In this document: in pieces, positions 56,837-64,000 of the stretch
How positions within the stretch are numbered: the first letter of the stretch is position 1
How the letters are laid out: each line of letters starts with the position of its first letter
Assembly (NCBI GenBank): GCA_965261055.1
Contig: OZ253440.1
Coordinates: 1,240,001 to 1,304,000, forward strand
Reading direction: 5' to 3'
Source of the DNA: G965261055 sp965261055 [NCBI: Fibrobacteria bacterium]
GTDB lineage: Bacteria > Fibrobacterota > Fibrobacteria > UBA11236
Length of the DNA stretch: 64,000 nt
Notes under the pieces: generated by a model
Databases searched by the model: none
Seen by the model: the letters and a program-made list of their open reading frames with translations, nothing else
What the model was told of the DNA's origin: nothing
Translations under genes and position numbers: made by a program

Positions 56837-57808
56837 TTATCCTCCAATTTGATTCATAGGTTGCTTAATATATTCAATCCTTTGTGTAGGTTTTAACTGC
56901 ATAACCCTTTTAACAACTTCTGGATAATCTTCTTTAGGAGTATAACGCATATCTTCTCCTCTCTCTGACATTAAACAAGCTCTTAACTTTCCTGTAGAGG
57001 TTAAACGTAATCTAGAACAATTAGAACAAAAAGGTTTTGACTCAGACGCGATAAAGCCAATTTGAGCGTTATTAGATAACCTATAATTAAAAGAAGTAGA
57101 GTCTAGATGAGTATCCAGTTTAATCATTGTATATTTTTCTTTAATTCTATTTATGAGGACTTGAGCTGGTATAAAAAAGTCTTTGTGTTTTTTTTGCATT
57201 GGACCTATTCTCATATATTCTAAAAATCTAACCTCTATGTTATATTTTGCAGAAAATTCAATAAAATCAAAAAGTTCAGAATCATTAACACCTTTGATTG
57301 AAACTACATTAATTTTTACATTAAAGCCCATTTCTTTTGCGTTCATAATATTTTGATATATTTGATTAAATTCTTTATTTTGAGTAATGTTTGTAAATTT
57401 TTTTGGATGTAAGCTATCCAAACTAATATTAATATTTTGACATTTTGTGTCTTTTAGAAAGGCTAATTTGTCCCCTAAATATAAACCGTTTGTTGTCAGT
57501 CCTAATTTAGATATTGGCAAATTAGAAAGATCCCTAATGATTTCATCTATGTCTTTTCTTAAAGTAGGTTCTCCTCCAGAAACTCTAATCTCATCTATTC
57601 CTAAAGAAACCAATCCAGATACAATATTAACGATTTCTTTTGCTCGCAATAATTGATTGTTGGGCATAAATTTAATGTTTGTGGGTAAACAATAAAAACA
57701 TCTAAAATTACATGCATCTGTTAATTGAACTCTTAGTTTATGAATATGGCGACCATGTCCATCTACAAATTTTTTTTTATTTGCGTCTATTACTTTTATA
57801 TTATTCAT
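56837..57808 (-). CDS. moaA: GTP 3',8-cyclase MoaA
   Basis: MoaA is the radical SAM enzyme that starts molybdopterin synthesis from GTP. The 323 residues have the cluster motif DACNFRCFYCLP near 31 (C-x3-C-x2-C), IDEIRVSGGEPTLRKDIDEI near 71, LTTNG, and INISLDSLHPKKF. The C-terminal cluster is CSNCSRLRLTSTGKLRACLM near 262. It ends in IGG, the conserved C-terminal Gly-Gly. It precedes mobA by only 2 bases. Confidence 0.96.
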   Translation of the reverse strand: MNNIKVIDANKKKFVDGHGRHIHKLRVQLTDACNFRCFYCLPTNIKFMPNNQLLRAKEIVNIVSGLVSLGIDEIRVSGGEPTLRKDIDEIIRDLSNLPISKLGLTTNGLYLGDKLAFLKDTKCQNINISLDSLHPKKFTNITQNKEFNQIYQNIMNAKEMGFNVKINVVSIKGVNDSELFDFIEFSAKYNIEVRFLEYMRIGPMQKKHKDFFIPAQVLINRIKEKYTMIKLDTHLDSTSFNYRLSNNAQIGFIASESKPFCSNCSRLRLTSTGKLRACLMSERGEDMRYTPKEDYPEVVKRVMQLKPTQRIEYIKQPMNQIGG

Positions 57809-57830
57809 AATTTATAGTAAAATTAAGTTA

Positions 57831-59048
57831 TTACCACGGATAAAAAGGATACAAATTTTGTGGGTTTAGATCTTTGGCATTATTTAATTCTATAAATCCA
57901 TCAGACTTTATTAAGCTAATATAATCTCCAGAACCATTAATATGAAGTTCTTCACCTGTTCTATATGTGTCTTTTATATTTTTGATTTTAATAGGTAAAA
58001 AATATGTAAAACTCTTATTTTTTAATTGTTTTTGATTTATTTTGGAAACAAAAACTTTAGAAGTAATGACTTGTTCTAACCCAGTCATTTTTTTTAAAGC
58101 AGATAAAACGAATCGATAAAAACAAATTAGAGTTGATACTGGATTGCCTGGTAAAGCAAACATAGGATTATTGTTTGTTGTCATTCCAAACCATAAAGGT
58201 TTTCCTGGTTTCATATTTACACCATGGAATAATTGTTTGATCTTAATATTGTCTAATACATCAGGAATAAAATCATAACGTCCTTTGGAAACTCCACCAC
58301 TTAAAATATAAACATCAAAATGACCTGTTGCTTGATTTAATTTTTCTGTAATATCCCTTTTACTATCCTTCATGTGCTGTTTTGTAATATTTGTGAAACC
58401 ATGGCGATGTAAAGCGGCTTCTATAGAATAAATACTTGATGTTCTTACTTGATAATTTTTAGGTTTGTTTTGGATAGGAATAAGCTCATTTCCTGTAGAA
58501 AACAAAATAATTTTAGGTTGTTTGTTAACTAAAATTTTGCTTTTACCTACTGTTGCTAATACAGAAATATGAGTAGGATTGAGGAGGGAGTCTTTTTCAA
58601 TTATTTTTGTTCCAGCAATATAATCACTACCCTTTTCGTGTATATTTTGCATTAAATTATTTTTTTTCTTTGAAATAATTTTTGCAATGTTTTCTTTTAT
58701 TTCTAATTCCTCATAAGGTATAACACAATCGCAACCTAAAGGGAGAACAGATCCTGTCATAATTTCTATACAATGGGATTCAGACTTTAATTGTTTATGT
58801 ACTTCTCCAGCATACTGCCTAGTTTGAATAGTGTAAATCTTCTTTAAATTGTCTTCCAAAGTTTTATGTTTTATTGCGATTCCATCCATCGCAACACGAT
58901 TGAATGGGGGTTGATCTCTATCTAGTATAATATCTTCTTGAAGTAGTTTTTGATTAACTTCTTCTATTTTTAAATATTCTGTACCTATTTGTTTTAAAGA
59001 GGAATCAATAATATTATTTGCTTCAGTAACACTTACTGGATGGTTCAT
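57831..59048 (-). CDS. moeA: Molybdopterin molybdenumtransferase MoeA
   Basis: MoeA inserts molybdate into adenylated molybdopterin. The protein (405 residues from the ATG at 59046-59048, start MNHPVSVTEAN; an ATG at 59072 and a GTG at 59099 are alternatives) contains DQPPFNRVAMDGIAIKH, IMTGSVLPLGCDCVIPYEEL, GSDYIAGTKII, LFSTGNELIP near 193 and VYILSGGVSKGRYDFIPDVL near 251, then GVNMKPGKPLWFGMTTN and FALPGNPVSTLICF. All active-site parts are intact. It lies between the narB-type gene and moaA. Confidence 0.95.
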   Translation of the reverse strand: MNHPVSVTEANNIIDSSLKQIGTEYLKIEEVNQKLLQEDIILDRDQPPFNRVAMDGIAIKHKTLEDNLKKIYTIQTRQYAGEVHKQLKSESHCIEIMTGSVLPLGCDCVIPYEELEIKENIAKIISKKKNNLMQNIHEKGSDYIAGTKIIEKDSLLNPTHISVLATVGKSKILVNKQPKIILFSTGNELIPIQNKPKNYQVRTSSIYSIEAALHRHGFTNITKQHMKDSKRDITEKLNQATGHFDVYILSGGVSKGRYDFIPDVLDNIKIKQLFHGVNMKPGKPLWFGMTTNNNPMFALPGNPVSTLICFYRFVLSALKKMTGLEQVITSKVFVSKINQKQLKNKSFTYFLPIKIKNIKDTYRTGEELHINGSGDYISLIKSDGFIELNNAKDLNPQNLYPFYPW

Positions 59049-59061
59049 TCTCGTTATATTC

Positions 59062-61266
59062 TTATTTTTCATACTCTTTAAGCCATATATTGGCCACACA
59101 ATGTTTATAAGAAGGTTGTCTAGAGTAAGGATCGAAAGATGCCAGGGTAAGGTAATTTGTTTCTGGATAATGCATTGGCATAAATATTTCTCCCTTCTTT
59201 AATGAATACACAAGAGAGGCTTGAACTTTAGCTTTACCTCTTGCTGTAACTACAAACACCCATTGATTTTGTCGAATATTATACTGTATGGCATCATCAA
59301 AGTTAATTTCAACATAAGCTATTTTAGGATACATGGTTGTTAAAATTTTAGATTGACTTGTTCTAGTTTGGGTATGCCATTGTGAAGAAGTTCCTCGTCC
59401 CGTGATTAAAACAAAAGGGTAGTTGTCATTTATTGTTTCCGGAGTTTCTTTAGGAGTATCTATGATTAATCTAGCTTTTCCGTCTGGATGAAAGAAAAAT
59501 CCATCTTCAAATAAAATCCGTTGATTGGATGTTAGAGTATCAGTTTCTTTTAAAGGCCATTGAATACCATGATGTAGTTCTAACATTTGATAGTTTGTGA
59601 TACCTGTTATGTCGCAAGGTTGGCCTTTGGTTAGTGTTTTTAAGATTTGAAAGGTAGATTCGGGTGTTTTCCAATCTTGAAACATTTTAGAATATCCCCA
59701 TCGCTTTGCAACACATTTAAAAATATCAAAGTCAGTTTTAGATTCGCCTGGTGGTTGAGATACAGGCTTAATAACTCCTAAACGTCTTTCTGAGTTGATA
59801 AAGGTTCCATTTTTCTCCCCCCAAGCAGCTGCTGGTAAAATTAAGTTTGCAATTTTTGCGGTCTCTGTATTACAATACATATCTTGTACAACGAGAAAAT
59901 CTAAATTGCCAATATAATTTTTAAAGTCATTGTGATTGATCCACGAATGAGCTGGATTTGTACCTATAACCCAAAGACCTTTTATTTTTTTTGCAAAAAT
60001 TCCTTCAATAATTTGATCGTATGCCCAACCATTTTTATTAGGAATCATTTTCACATCAATTTTTAATAGTTTTGCTATTTTTTGCCTGTGTTCTAGATTG
60101 GTAAAGTCATGACCTCCTAGTAAATTAGTAGTATTACTAAATAAGCGAGACCCCATCGCATTACATTGTCCTGTAATGGAATTGGCTCCTGTACCAATTT
60201 TTCCAATATTTCCAGTTATTAAAGCCACATTAATAATAGATTGAGCTGTTCTGACGGCTTCATGTCCTTGGTTAATACCCATAGTCCACCACAAAGAAAC
60301 TCTTTTACCTTGGTGAATGAGGTTTGCTAAATGGTAAATTTCTTCTTCTTTAATACCAGTTTGTTTAGAAACTACTTGTAGAGAATATTTGAATGAATGG
60401 ACTTTAAGTTCTTCAAAGCCGACAAGATTTTTTTGAATAAAAGTAGAATCAATCCAATGATTATCAATTAAAATTTTTGTGATACCATAGAAAAGAATAA
60501 GATCTGTTTTTGGGTTTAAAGCATAATGATGATGAGAGGCTTGGGTCGTCTCAGTGAGCCTTGGGTCAATGGTTATGATTGTCGGATTGTTTTTGTTCAT
60601 ACAAATATGTTCCCACATAATAGGGTGGGTAATACACATATTAGATCCAATGAGTATAATGACATCAGACTCTTCAAAGTCTTTATAACTATAGGGAGGT
60701 GCATCAAAACCAAAACTTTGTTTATAAGCAACAACGGCTGTTGCCATACATTGTCGAGTATTGCCATCGCAATGTAATATGTTCATACCAAATTTAGCTA
60801 AAGATCCCAATAAAGCCATTTCCTCTGTTGCTATTTGTCCTGTGCTTAGAAAGGACGCACTTTCGAGACCATATTTTTTTTGTATCTCAGTGATATTTGT
60901 ATGAAAAACATCCATGGCACAATCCCAACTAATAGGATGAAAAATACCTTTGTTATTTTTTAAGAGAGGTTGAGTGGCTCTATTTGGACTATCTAAAACA
61001 TTGATAGCCTCCCAACCTTTTGGGCAAAGCCTACCATGGTTAACCAAAGATTGTTCTGTTGGGGTTGTTGCTAATGGTGTATTGTCTTTGATATGAATAT
61101 CTAAACTACATCCTGTGGAACAATAACCACAAACCGATTGAATAATGGAGTCACCTAAAAGGTGATTGGGTAATTGTTGATTTTTAAGTATAGAATTTTT
61201 GAGTTTGAGTTCTTCAGTATATTTTCCCTCTTTTTCATAGAATAAATCAATTATTTTCTCAAGCAT
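59062..61266 (-). CDS. NarB/NasA-type molybdopterin nitrate reductase
   Basis: The 734-residue catalytic subunit (start ATG at 61264-61266, MLEKIIDLFYEKEG; the upstream frame adds unrelated sequence overlapping the next gene) binds one 4Fe-4S cluster with VCGYCSTGCSLDIHI, then a fourth Cys in RLCPKGWEAI. The molybdenum-Cys region is DGNTRQCMATAVVAYKQSFG near 173, with DAPPYSY after. Later come IGTNPAHSWINHNDF, ILPAAAWGEKNGTFINSERR and the C-terminal MGD-binding GRGTSSQWHTQTRTSQS. This fits NarB/NasA-like cytoplasmic nitrate reductases. A link to the fused DmsB-DmsC protein suggests quinol-linked electrons. The nitrate role is supported by narK upstream. Confidence 0.8.
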   Translation of the reverse strand: MLEKIIDLFYEKEGKYTEELKLKNSILKNQQLPNHLLGDSIIQSVCGYCSTGCSLDIHIKDNTPLATTPTEQSLVNHGRLCPKGWEAINVLDSPNRATQPLLKNNKGIFHPISWDCAMDVFHTNITEIQKKYGLESASFLSTGQIATEEMALLGSLAKFGMNILHCDGNTRQCMATAVVAYKQSFGFDAPPYSYKDFEESDVIILIGSNMCITHPIMWEHICMNKNNPTIITIDPRLTETTQASHHHYALNPKTDLILFYGITKILIDNHWIDSTFIQKNLVGFEELKVHSFKYSLQVVSKQTGIKEEEIYHLANLIHQGKRVSLWWTMGINQGHEAVRTAQSIINVALITGNIGKIGTGANSITGQCNAMGSRLFSNTTNLLGGHDFTNLEHRQKIAKLLKIDVKMIPNKNGWAYDQIIEGIFAKKIKGLWVIGTNPAHSWINHNDFKNYIGNLDFLVVQDMYCNTETAKIANLILPAAAWGEKNGTFINSERRLGVIKPVSQPPGESKTDFDIFKCVAKRWGYSKMFQDWKTPESTFQILKTLTKGQPCDITGITNYQMLELHHGIQWPLKETDTLTSNQRILFEDGFFFHPDGKARLIIDTPKETPETINDNYPFVLITGRGTSSQWHTQTRTSQSKILTTMYPKIAYVEINFDDAIQYNIRQNQWVFVVTARGKAKVQASLVYSLKKGEIFMPMHYPETNYLTLASFDPYSRQPSYKHCVANIWLKEYEK

Positions 61267-61268
61267 TA

Positions 61269-62888
61269 TTAACTTCCAGGCATCTTTAAAGGAACAGAGG
61301 TTTTGAAGAATAGAAAGCGTTCTATTAGCTCTCCTAAAAAAGAAAAAAGAACAATAAAGCAACTTAATAAAATAATGATACTTGTATTAGCTTCATGGAT
61401 TAAACTAAGACTTAAGGGAAATAGAATGCCACCGCAGATACCTAAAAAATAACGTACTAGAACATGTTTTTTAAAAGTTGTTTTCATTAAAATTACGGTT
61501 TTCTCAATAGATAAAATTCGTCCCTCCTTTGGTAAAAGGAAAATAGAAGATTCTATTAGTAATTTAGTAATAGTACTGATGATAACTATTTGGGATAGAA
61601 AAGAAATGATTTTTAGAAAGATACCTAATGGCATAATGTTAGAATGGACGGTAGTGAAGATTACAAAAATCATTAAAATGACAGAACTACCTAGTATCAT
61701 AGAGGTTCCAAAAAATTTAATATCTGTTGTGAGTGAATTCCAAAAAGGACGTAGAGTATCTTTATAAACTTTTATAGAACAAAAAATCCCTAATAAACCA
61801 AGAAAAATAACACTATTTTCCATTACATTAAATGTAAAAATTAAGTTTGGGCTCATCGTATTTAAAAAGAAAAACCAATATATAGTAGAGTAAAGAATTG
61901 CTAATTGTGCGAATACCCCGAAGCATAGAATTTCTCGACTCAACCAAGAAGTTCTAAAGCCTAAAATAGCACGAAAAGCTAAAAGAGGTCTTCCTAAATG
62001 TAAAACACTTGCTCCCATACCAAGAAGCCCTAAACTAAGAGATACCATTAGGTAAGTTTTATTTATGTTAAGCGTGTGTGTTTCGGGTATATATAATTTA
62101 AGAATCTTTTGTATTAATAAACTACCTACAGCAAGTTGTGTTAGAGTAAGCATAAAAACAAGTGGAAGGTGTGCACCTTGTAGTGTCGTTTTATTCTCTT
62201 GAGATTTTGTATTTTTTGGAAATTTTTGTGTAGTTTTATAGGTTGTCGTTGGATAAGTATATTCTGAATCTGGAGCTTCGGGCAAGTTAACATGTTTATC
62301 AAAATTATCTCTTGCTTTCGTTTTATTAATAATTCTGATTTTGATAGCTTCATTAGGACATGCTTTAGAGCAAGCCGTGGGTTGTCCTGCTTCTAGACGA
62401 TCGATACACATATCACATTTTCGTACAATACCCTTTTTCTGATTATACTTGGGGGCTTCATAAGGACATTTTAAAATGCAATATTGACAACCAAAACACT
62501 GATCATCTAGATGTTTAACTATTCCCGTTTTCTCATCTTTGACATAAGCTAAGGTGGGGCAACCTGTCATACATGCGGGCTCTAAACAGTGATGACATGC
62601 TGTTGTGATATGTTGTAAAGTCGCTGTGTTTGAATCTTTTCCTTGAATGATACCAACAGAACGCCATGTTTCATCTTCATCTAAACCATTTTCATTGTGG
62701 CAAGCTGTGACACACGCTTTACATCCTGTACATTTGTCTAAATCTACTTCAAAAGAGTACTGTTCATTATCCTTAAGTTCTCGACTTGGGATTAAATCAA
62801 TATATTTATTCTGATTTTGAGGAATAGAATTTTTGTTATAGAATACATCAAACCGCTCTACTGCATTGACAAATTGTTCATTATCCAT
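61269..62888 (-). CDS. fused DmsB-type 4Fe-4S protein and DmsC-type membrane anchor
   Basis: The 539-residue protein joins two parts that are usually separate. Residues about 1-200 have four 4Fe-4S ligand sets: CTGCKACVTACH near 53, CHHCLEPACMTGCP near 95, CFGCQYCILKCPY near 128, and CDMCIDRLEAGQPTACSKAC near 155, as in DmsB. Residues about 240-530 hold eight or so membrane segments resembling DmsC (HLGRPLLAFRAILGFRTSWL with SREI near 292). It would take electrons from quinol and pass them through the clusters to the NarB-type enzyme. Such fusions beside NarB and NarK genes are known in Bacteroidota- and Verrucomicrobia-type bacteria. The catalytic gene follows after 2 bases. Confidence 0.8.
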   Translation of the reverse strand: MDNEQFVNAVERFDVFYNKNSIPQNQNKYIDLIPSRELKDNEQYSFEVDLDKCTGCKACVTACHNENGLDEDETWRSVGIIQGKDSNTATLQHITTACHHCLEPACMTGCPTLAYVKDEKTGIVKHLDDQCFGCQYCILKCPYEAPKYNQKKGIVRKCDMCIDRLEAGQPTACSKACPNEAIKIRIINKTKARDNFDKHVNLPEAPDSEYTYPTTTYKTTQKFPKNTKSQENKTTLQGAHLPLVFMLTLTQLAVGSLLIQKILKLYIPETHTLNINKTYLMVSLSLGLLGMGASVLHLGRPLLAFRAILGFRTSWLSREILCFGVFAQLAILYSTIYWFFFLNTMSPNLIFTFNVMENSVIFLGLLGIFCSIKVYKDTLRPFWNSLTTDIKFFGTSMILGSSVILMIFVIFTTVHSNIMPLGIFLKIISFLSQIVIISTITKLLIESSIFLLPKEGRILSIEKTVILMKTTFKKHVLVRYFLGICGGILFPLSLSLIHEANTSIIILLSCFIVLFSFLGELIERFLFFKTSVPLKMPGS

Positions 62889-62928
62889 AAATTTTTATTG
62901 TTTATTAATTGAGATAAAATGATTTAGG

Positions 62929-64000
62929 TTATTCAAGTTCAAGTTTTTGCATTTGAGCTCTTTTAATTTCATGTTTAATTTGCTTTTCTGTTTCATCAGA
63001 AAATCTTAAAAATAAGGTTAATATAGAAGAAGAAAGAACAACAATTCCTATAATAAGAAAAGCGGATGAATAGCTCATATCTTGTAATGTTAGCAAAAAC
63101 CCAAAAGCAATTGCCCCAGCATTTCCGCCTGCTCCAACGACTCCAGCAATAGAGCCTAATGACTGTTGGTTGATAAATGGAACGACGGAAAAAGTTGCTC
63201 CTTCTGTCATTTGTACAAATAAACTAAAGATAATCATAGTGATAATTGCTAAAGGTAAATATCCAATTTGAGAAAATAAAATTAAACTTAAACCTTCAAG
63301 TAAAACAAGAGCACCTAAGAGAATCATGCGCCCTTTTAATCCTTTACTAAAAGAAATTTTATCTGAAAGATTTCCACCTAATGTTCTAGCGAAAATATTC
63401 ATTAAACCAAAAGATCCTGCAACGAGACCAGCTTGGATAAGGGATAGGTTAAATACATCGGTGTAGTATAAAGCCGCAATATTATTAATAGTCAATTCTA
63501 CACCAAAACAAGTCCCATAAATAATAAATAAAATCCAAACACGGTAGTCTTTGATGGTATTGATAAATACACCTTTTGTTTTTTGTTTTTTGTTGGTAAT
63601 CTCACTCGTATTTCCTTCTGCAGTATCTTTGGTGATAAACAAATATAAAATACCTGTGATAAATAGTAACACTCCTGGAACAACCATTGATAAGCGCCAT
63701 CCTAAAAACTTTCCTATGCCTAAACTCATAAAAAGAGAAAGAATGAGTGGCATGATAATTTGAGTTGCTCCTCCACCCATATTTCCCCATCCAGCTGTTG
63801 TCGCATTAGCCGATCCAACACAGTTGGACGCAAACATAATAGATGTATGATATTGTGTAATTACAAAGGATGCACCGATACAACCTATCATTAATCTAAA
63901 TAATAAAAATGTTTCATAATTGTAAGAAAAACCAATACATATGACGGGAATAGAGCCTATAATTAGTAGCCAAGTATATGCTTTTCGTGCACCTATTTTA
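62929..64000 (-). CDS. narK: NarK-type nitrate/nitrite MFS transporter, N-terminus cut by window edge
   Basis: The frame is open on the minus strand from 62929 to the window end (64000), and reads KIGARKAYTWLLIIGSIPVI, then CIGFSYNYETFLLFRLMIGC before the internal Met at 63891. About nine membrane segments are visible. The nitrate signature GWGNMGGGATQIIMPL near the N-terminal part and GVVGAGGNAGAIAFG in the second half are the two glycine-rich motifs of the NarK/NNP family. The first one or two helices lie outside. As the upstream gene of the cluster it supplies nitrate. A coupled nitrite reductase is not in view. Confidence 0.9.
   Translation of the reverse strand, partial: KIGARKAYTWLLIIGSIPVICIGFSYNYETFLLFRLMIGCIGASFVITQYHTSIMFASNCVGSANATTAGWGNMGGGATQIIMPLILSLFMSLGIGKFLGWRLSMVVPGVLLFITGILYLFITKDTAEGNTSEITNKKQKTKGVFINTIKDYRVWILFIIYGTCFGVELTINNIAALYYTDVFNLSLIQAGLVAGSFGLMNIFARTLGGNLSDKISFSKGLKGRMILLGALVLLEGLSLILFSQIGYLPLAIITMIIFSLFVQMTEGATFSVVPFINQQSLGSIAGVVGAGGNAGAIAFGFLLTLQDMSYSSAFLIIGIVVLSSSILTLFLRFSDETEKQIKHEIKRAQMQKLELE

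Overview
The window is a low-GC bacterial chromosome segment (roughly 30% G+C by eye). It comes from a diderm: there are two Omp85/BamA-type barrels, an LpxL-type acyltransferase and signal-bearing periplasmic proteins. Class III glutamine synthetase, a DUF4954 beta-helix protein, an AtpB with an N-terminal signal-like extension, an EboA/EboB pair and a fused DmsB-DmsC nitrate-reductase partner point loosely to the Fibrobacterota/Bacteroidota/Chlorobiota (FCB) or a neighbouring lineage. No rRNA or species marker is present, so this placement is an inference. Several gene remnants with frameshifts and stops, plus relict partial duplications, suggest a genome undergoing reduction, for example in a host-associated bacterium.

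Layout. 0-10 kb: truncated BIG2 lipoprotein, cysH, class I fumarase, membrane sulfatase with a MopE-like calcium motif, priA, DUF4954 protein, HAD phosphatase. 10-11.6 kb: remnant of an outer-membrane transporter-like gene. 11.6-27.1 kb: NhaD antiporter, GSIII, CorC/CNNM protein, ssb, YfhO-like membrane protein, PBP1A, rmlA-rmlB, a dead NSUN/RsmB-family methylase, pnp and rpsO. 27.1-33 kb: relict ribF copy, ribF, eboB, eboA, rpe, YHS protein, DUF2237 protein and a dead multi-BIG2 surface protein. 33-43 kb: dusA, a BamA-like protein, pgsA, nadK, mgtE, an M23 peptidase, a second barrel protein, mazG-like and aroC.

43-53.7 kb looks like the replication-origin-proximal region. A perfect parS site lies inside the LpxL-like gene and a near-perfect parS overlaps the rsmG start codon. 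These are followed by rsmG-parA-parB and a complete F-type ATP synthase operon (small membrane protein, then atpB-E-F-H-A-G-D-C). The bias of the + strand changes from C-rich to G-rich at about 41-43 kb, which supports an origin close by. Four tRNA genes (Thr-TGT, Tyr-GTA, Gly-TCC, Thr-GGT) follow, the cluster that in many bacteria precedes tuf; here tuf is absent and a MycE-like methyltransferase with no normal start codon follows.

54-64 kb is one long minus-strand cluster for nitrate reduction and its cofactor: narK-type transporter (cut by the window end), fused DmsB-DmsC electron-transfer/anchor protein, NarB/NasA-type molybdoenzyme, then moeA, moaA, mobA (frameshifted at an 11-base homopolymer), moaD, moaE, moaC and a half-size chromate-transporter homologue. 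The Moco genes supply the molybdenum cofactor for the nitrate reductase, which would receive electrons through the Fe-S/DmsC protein, while NarK imports nitrate.
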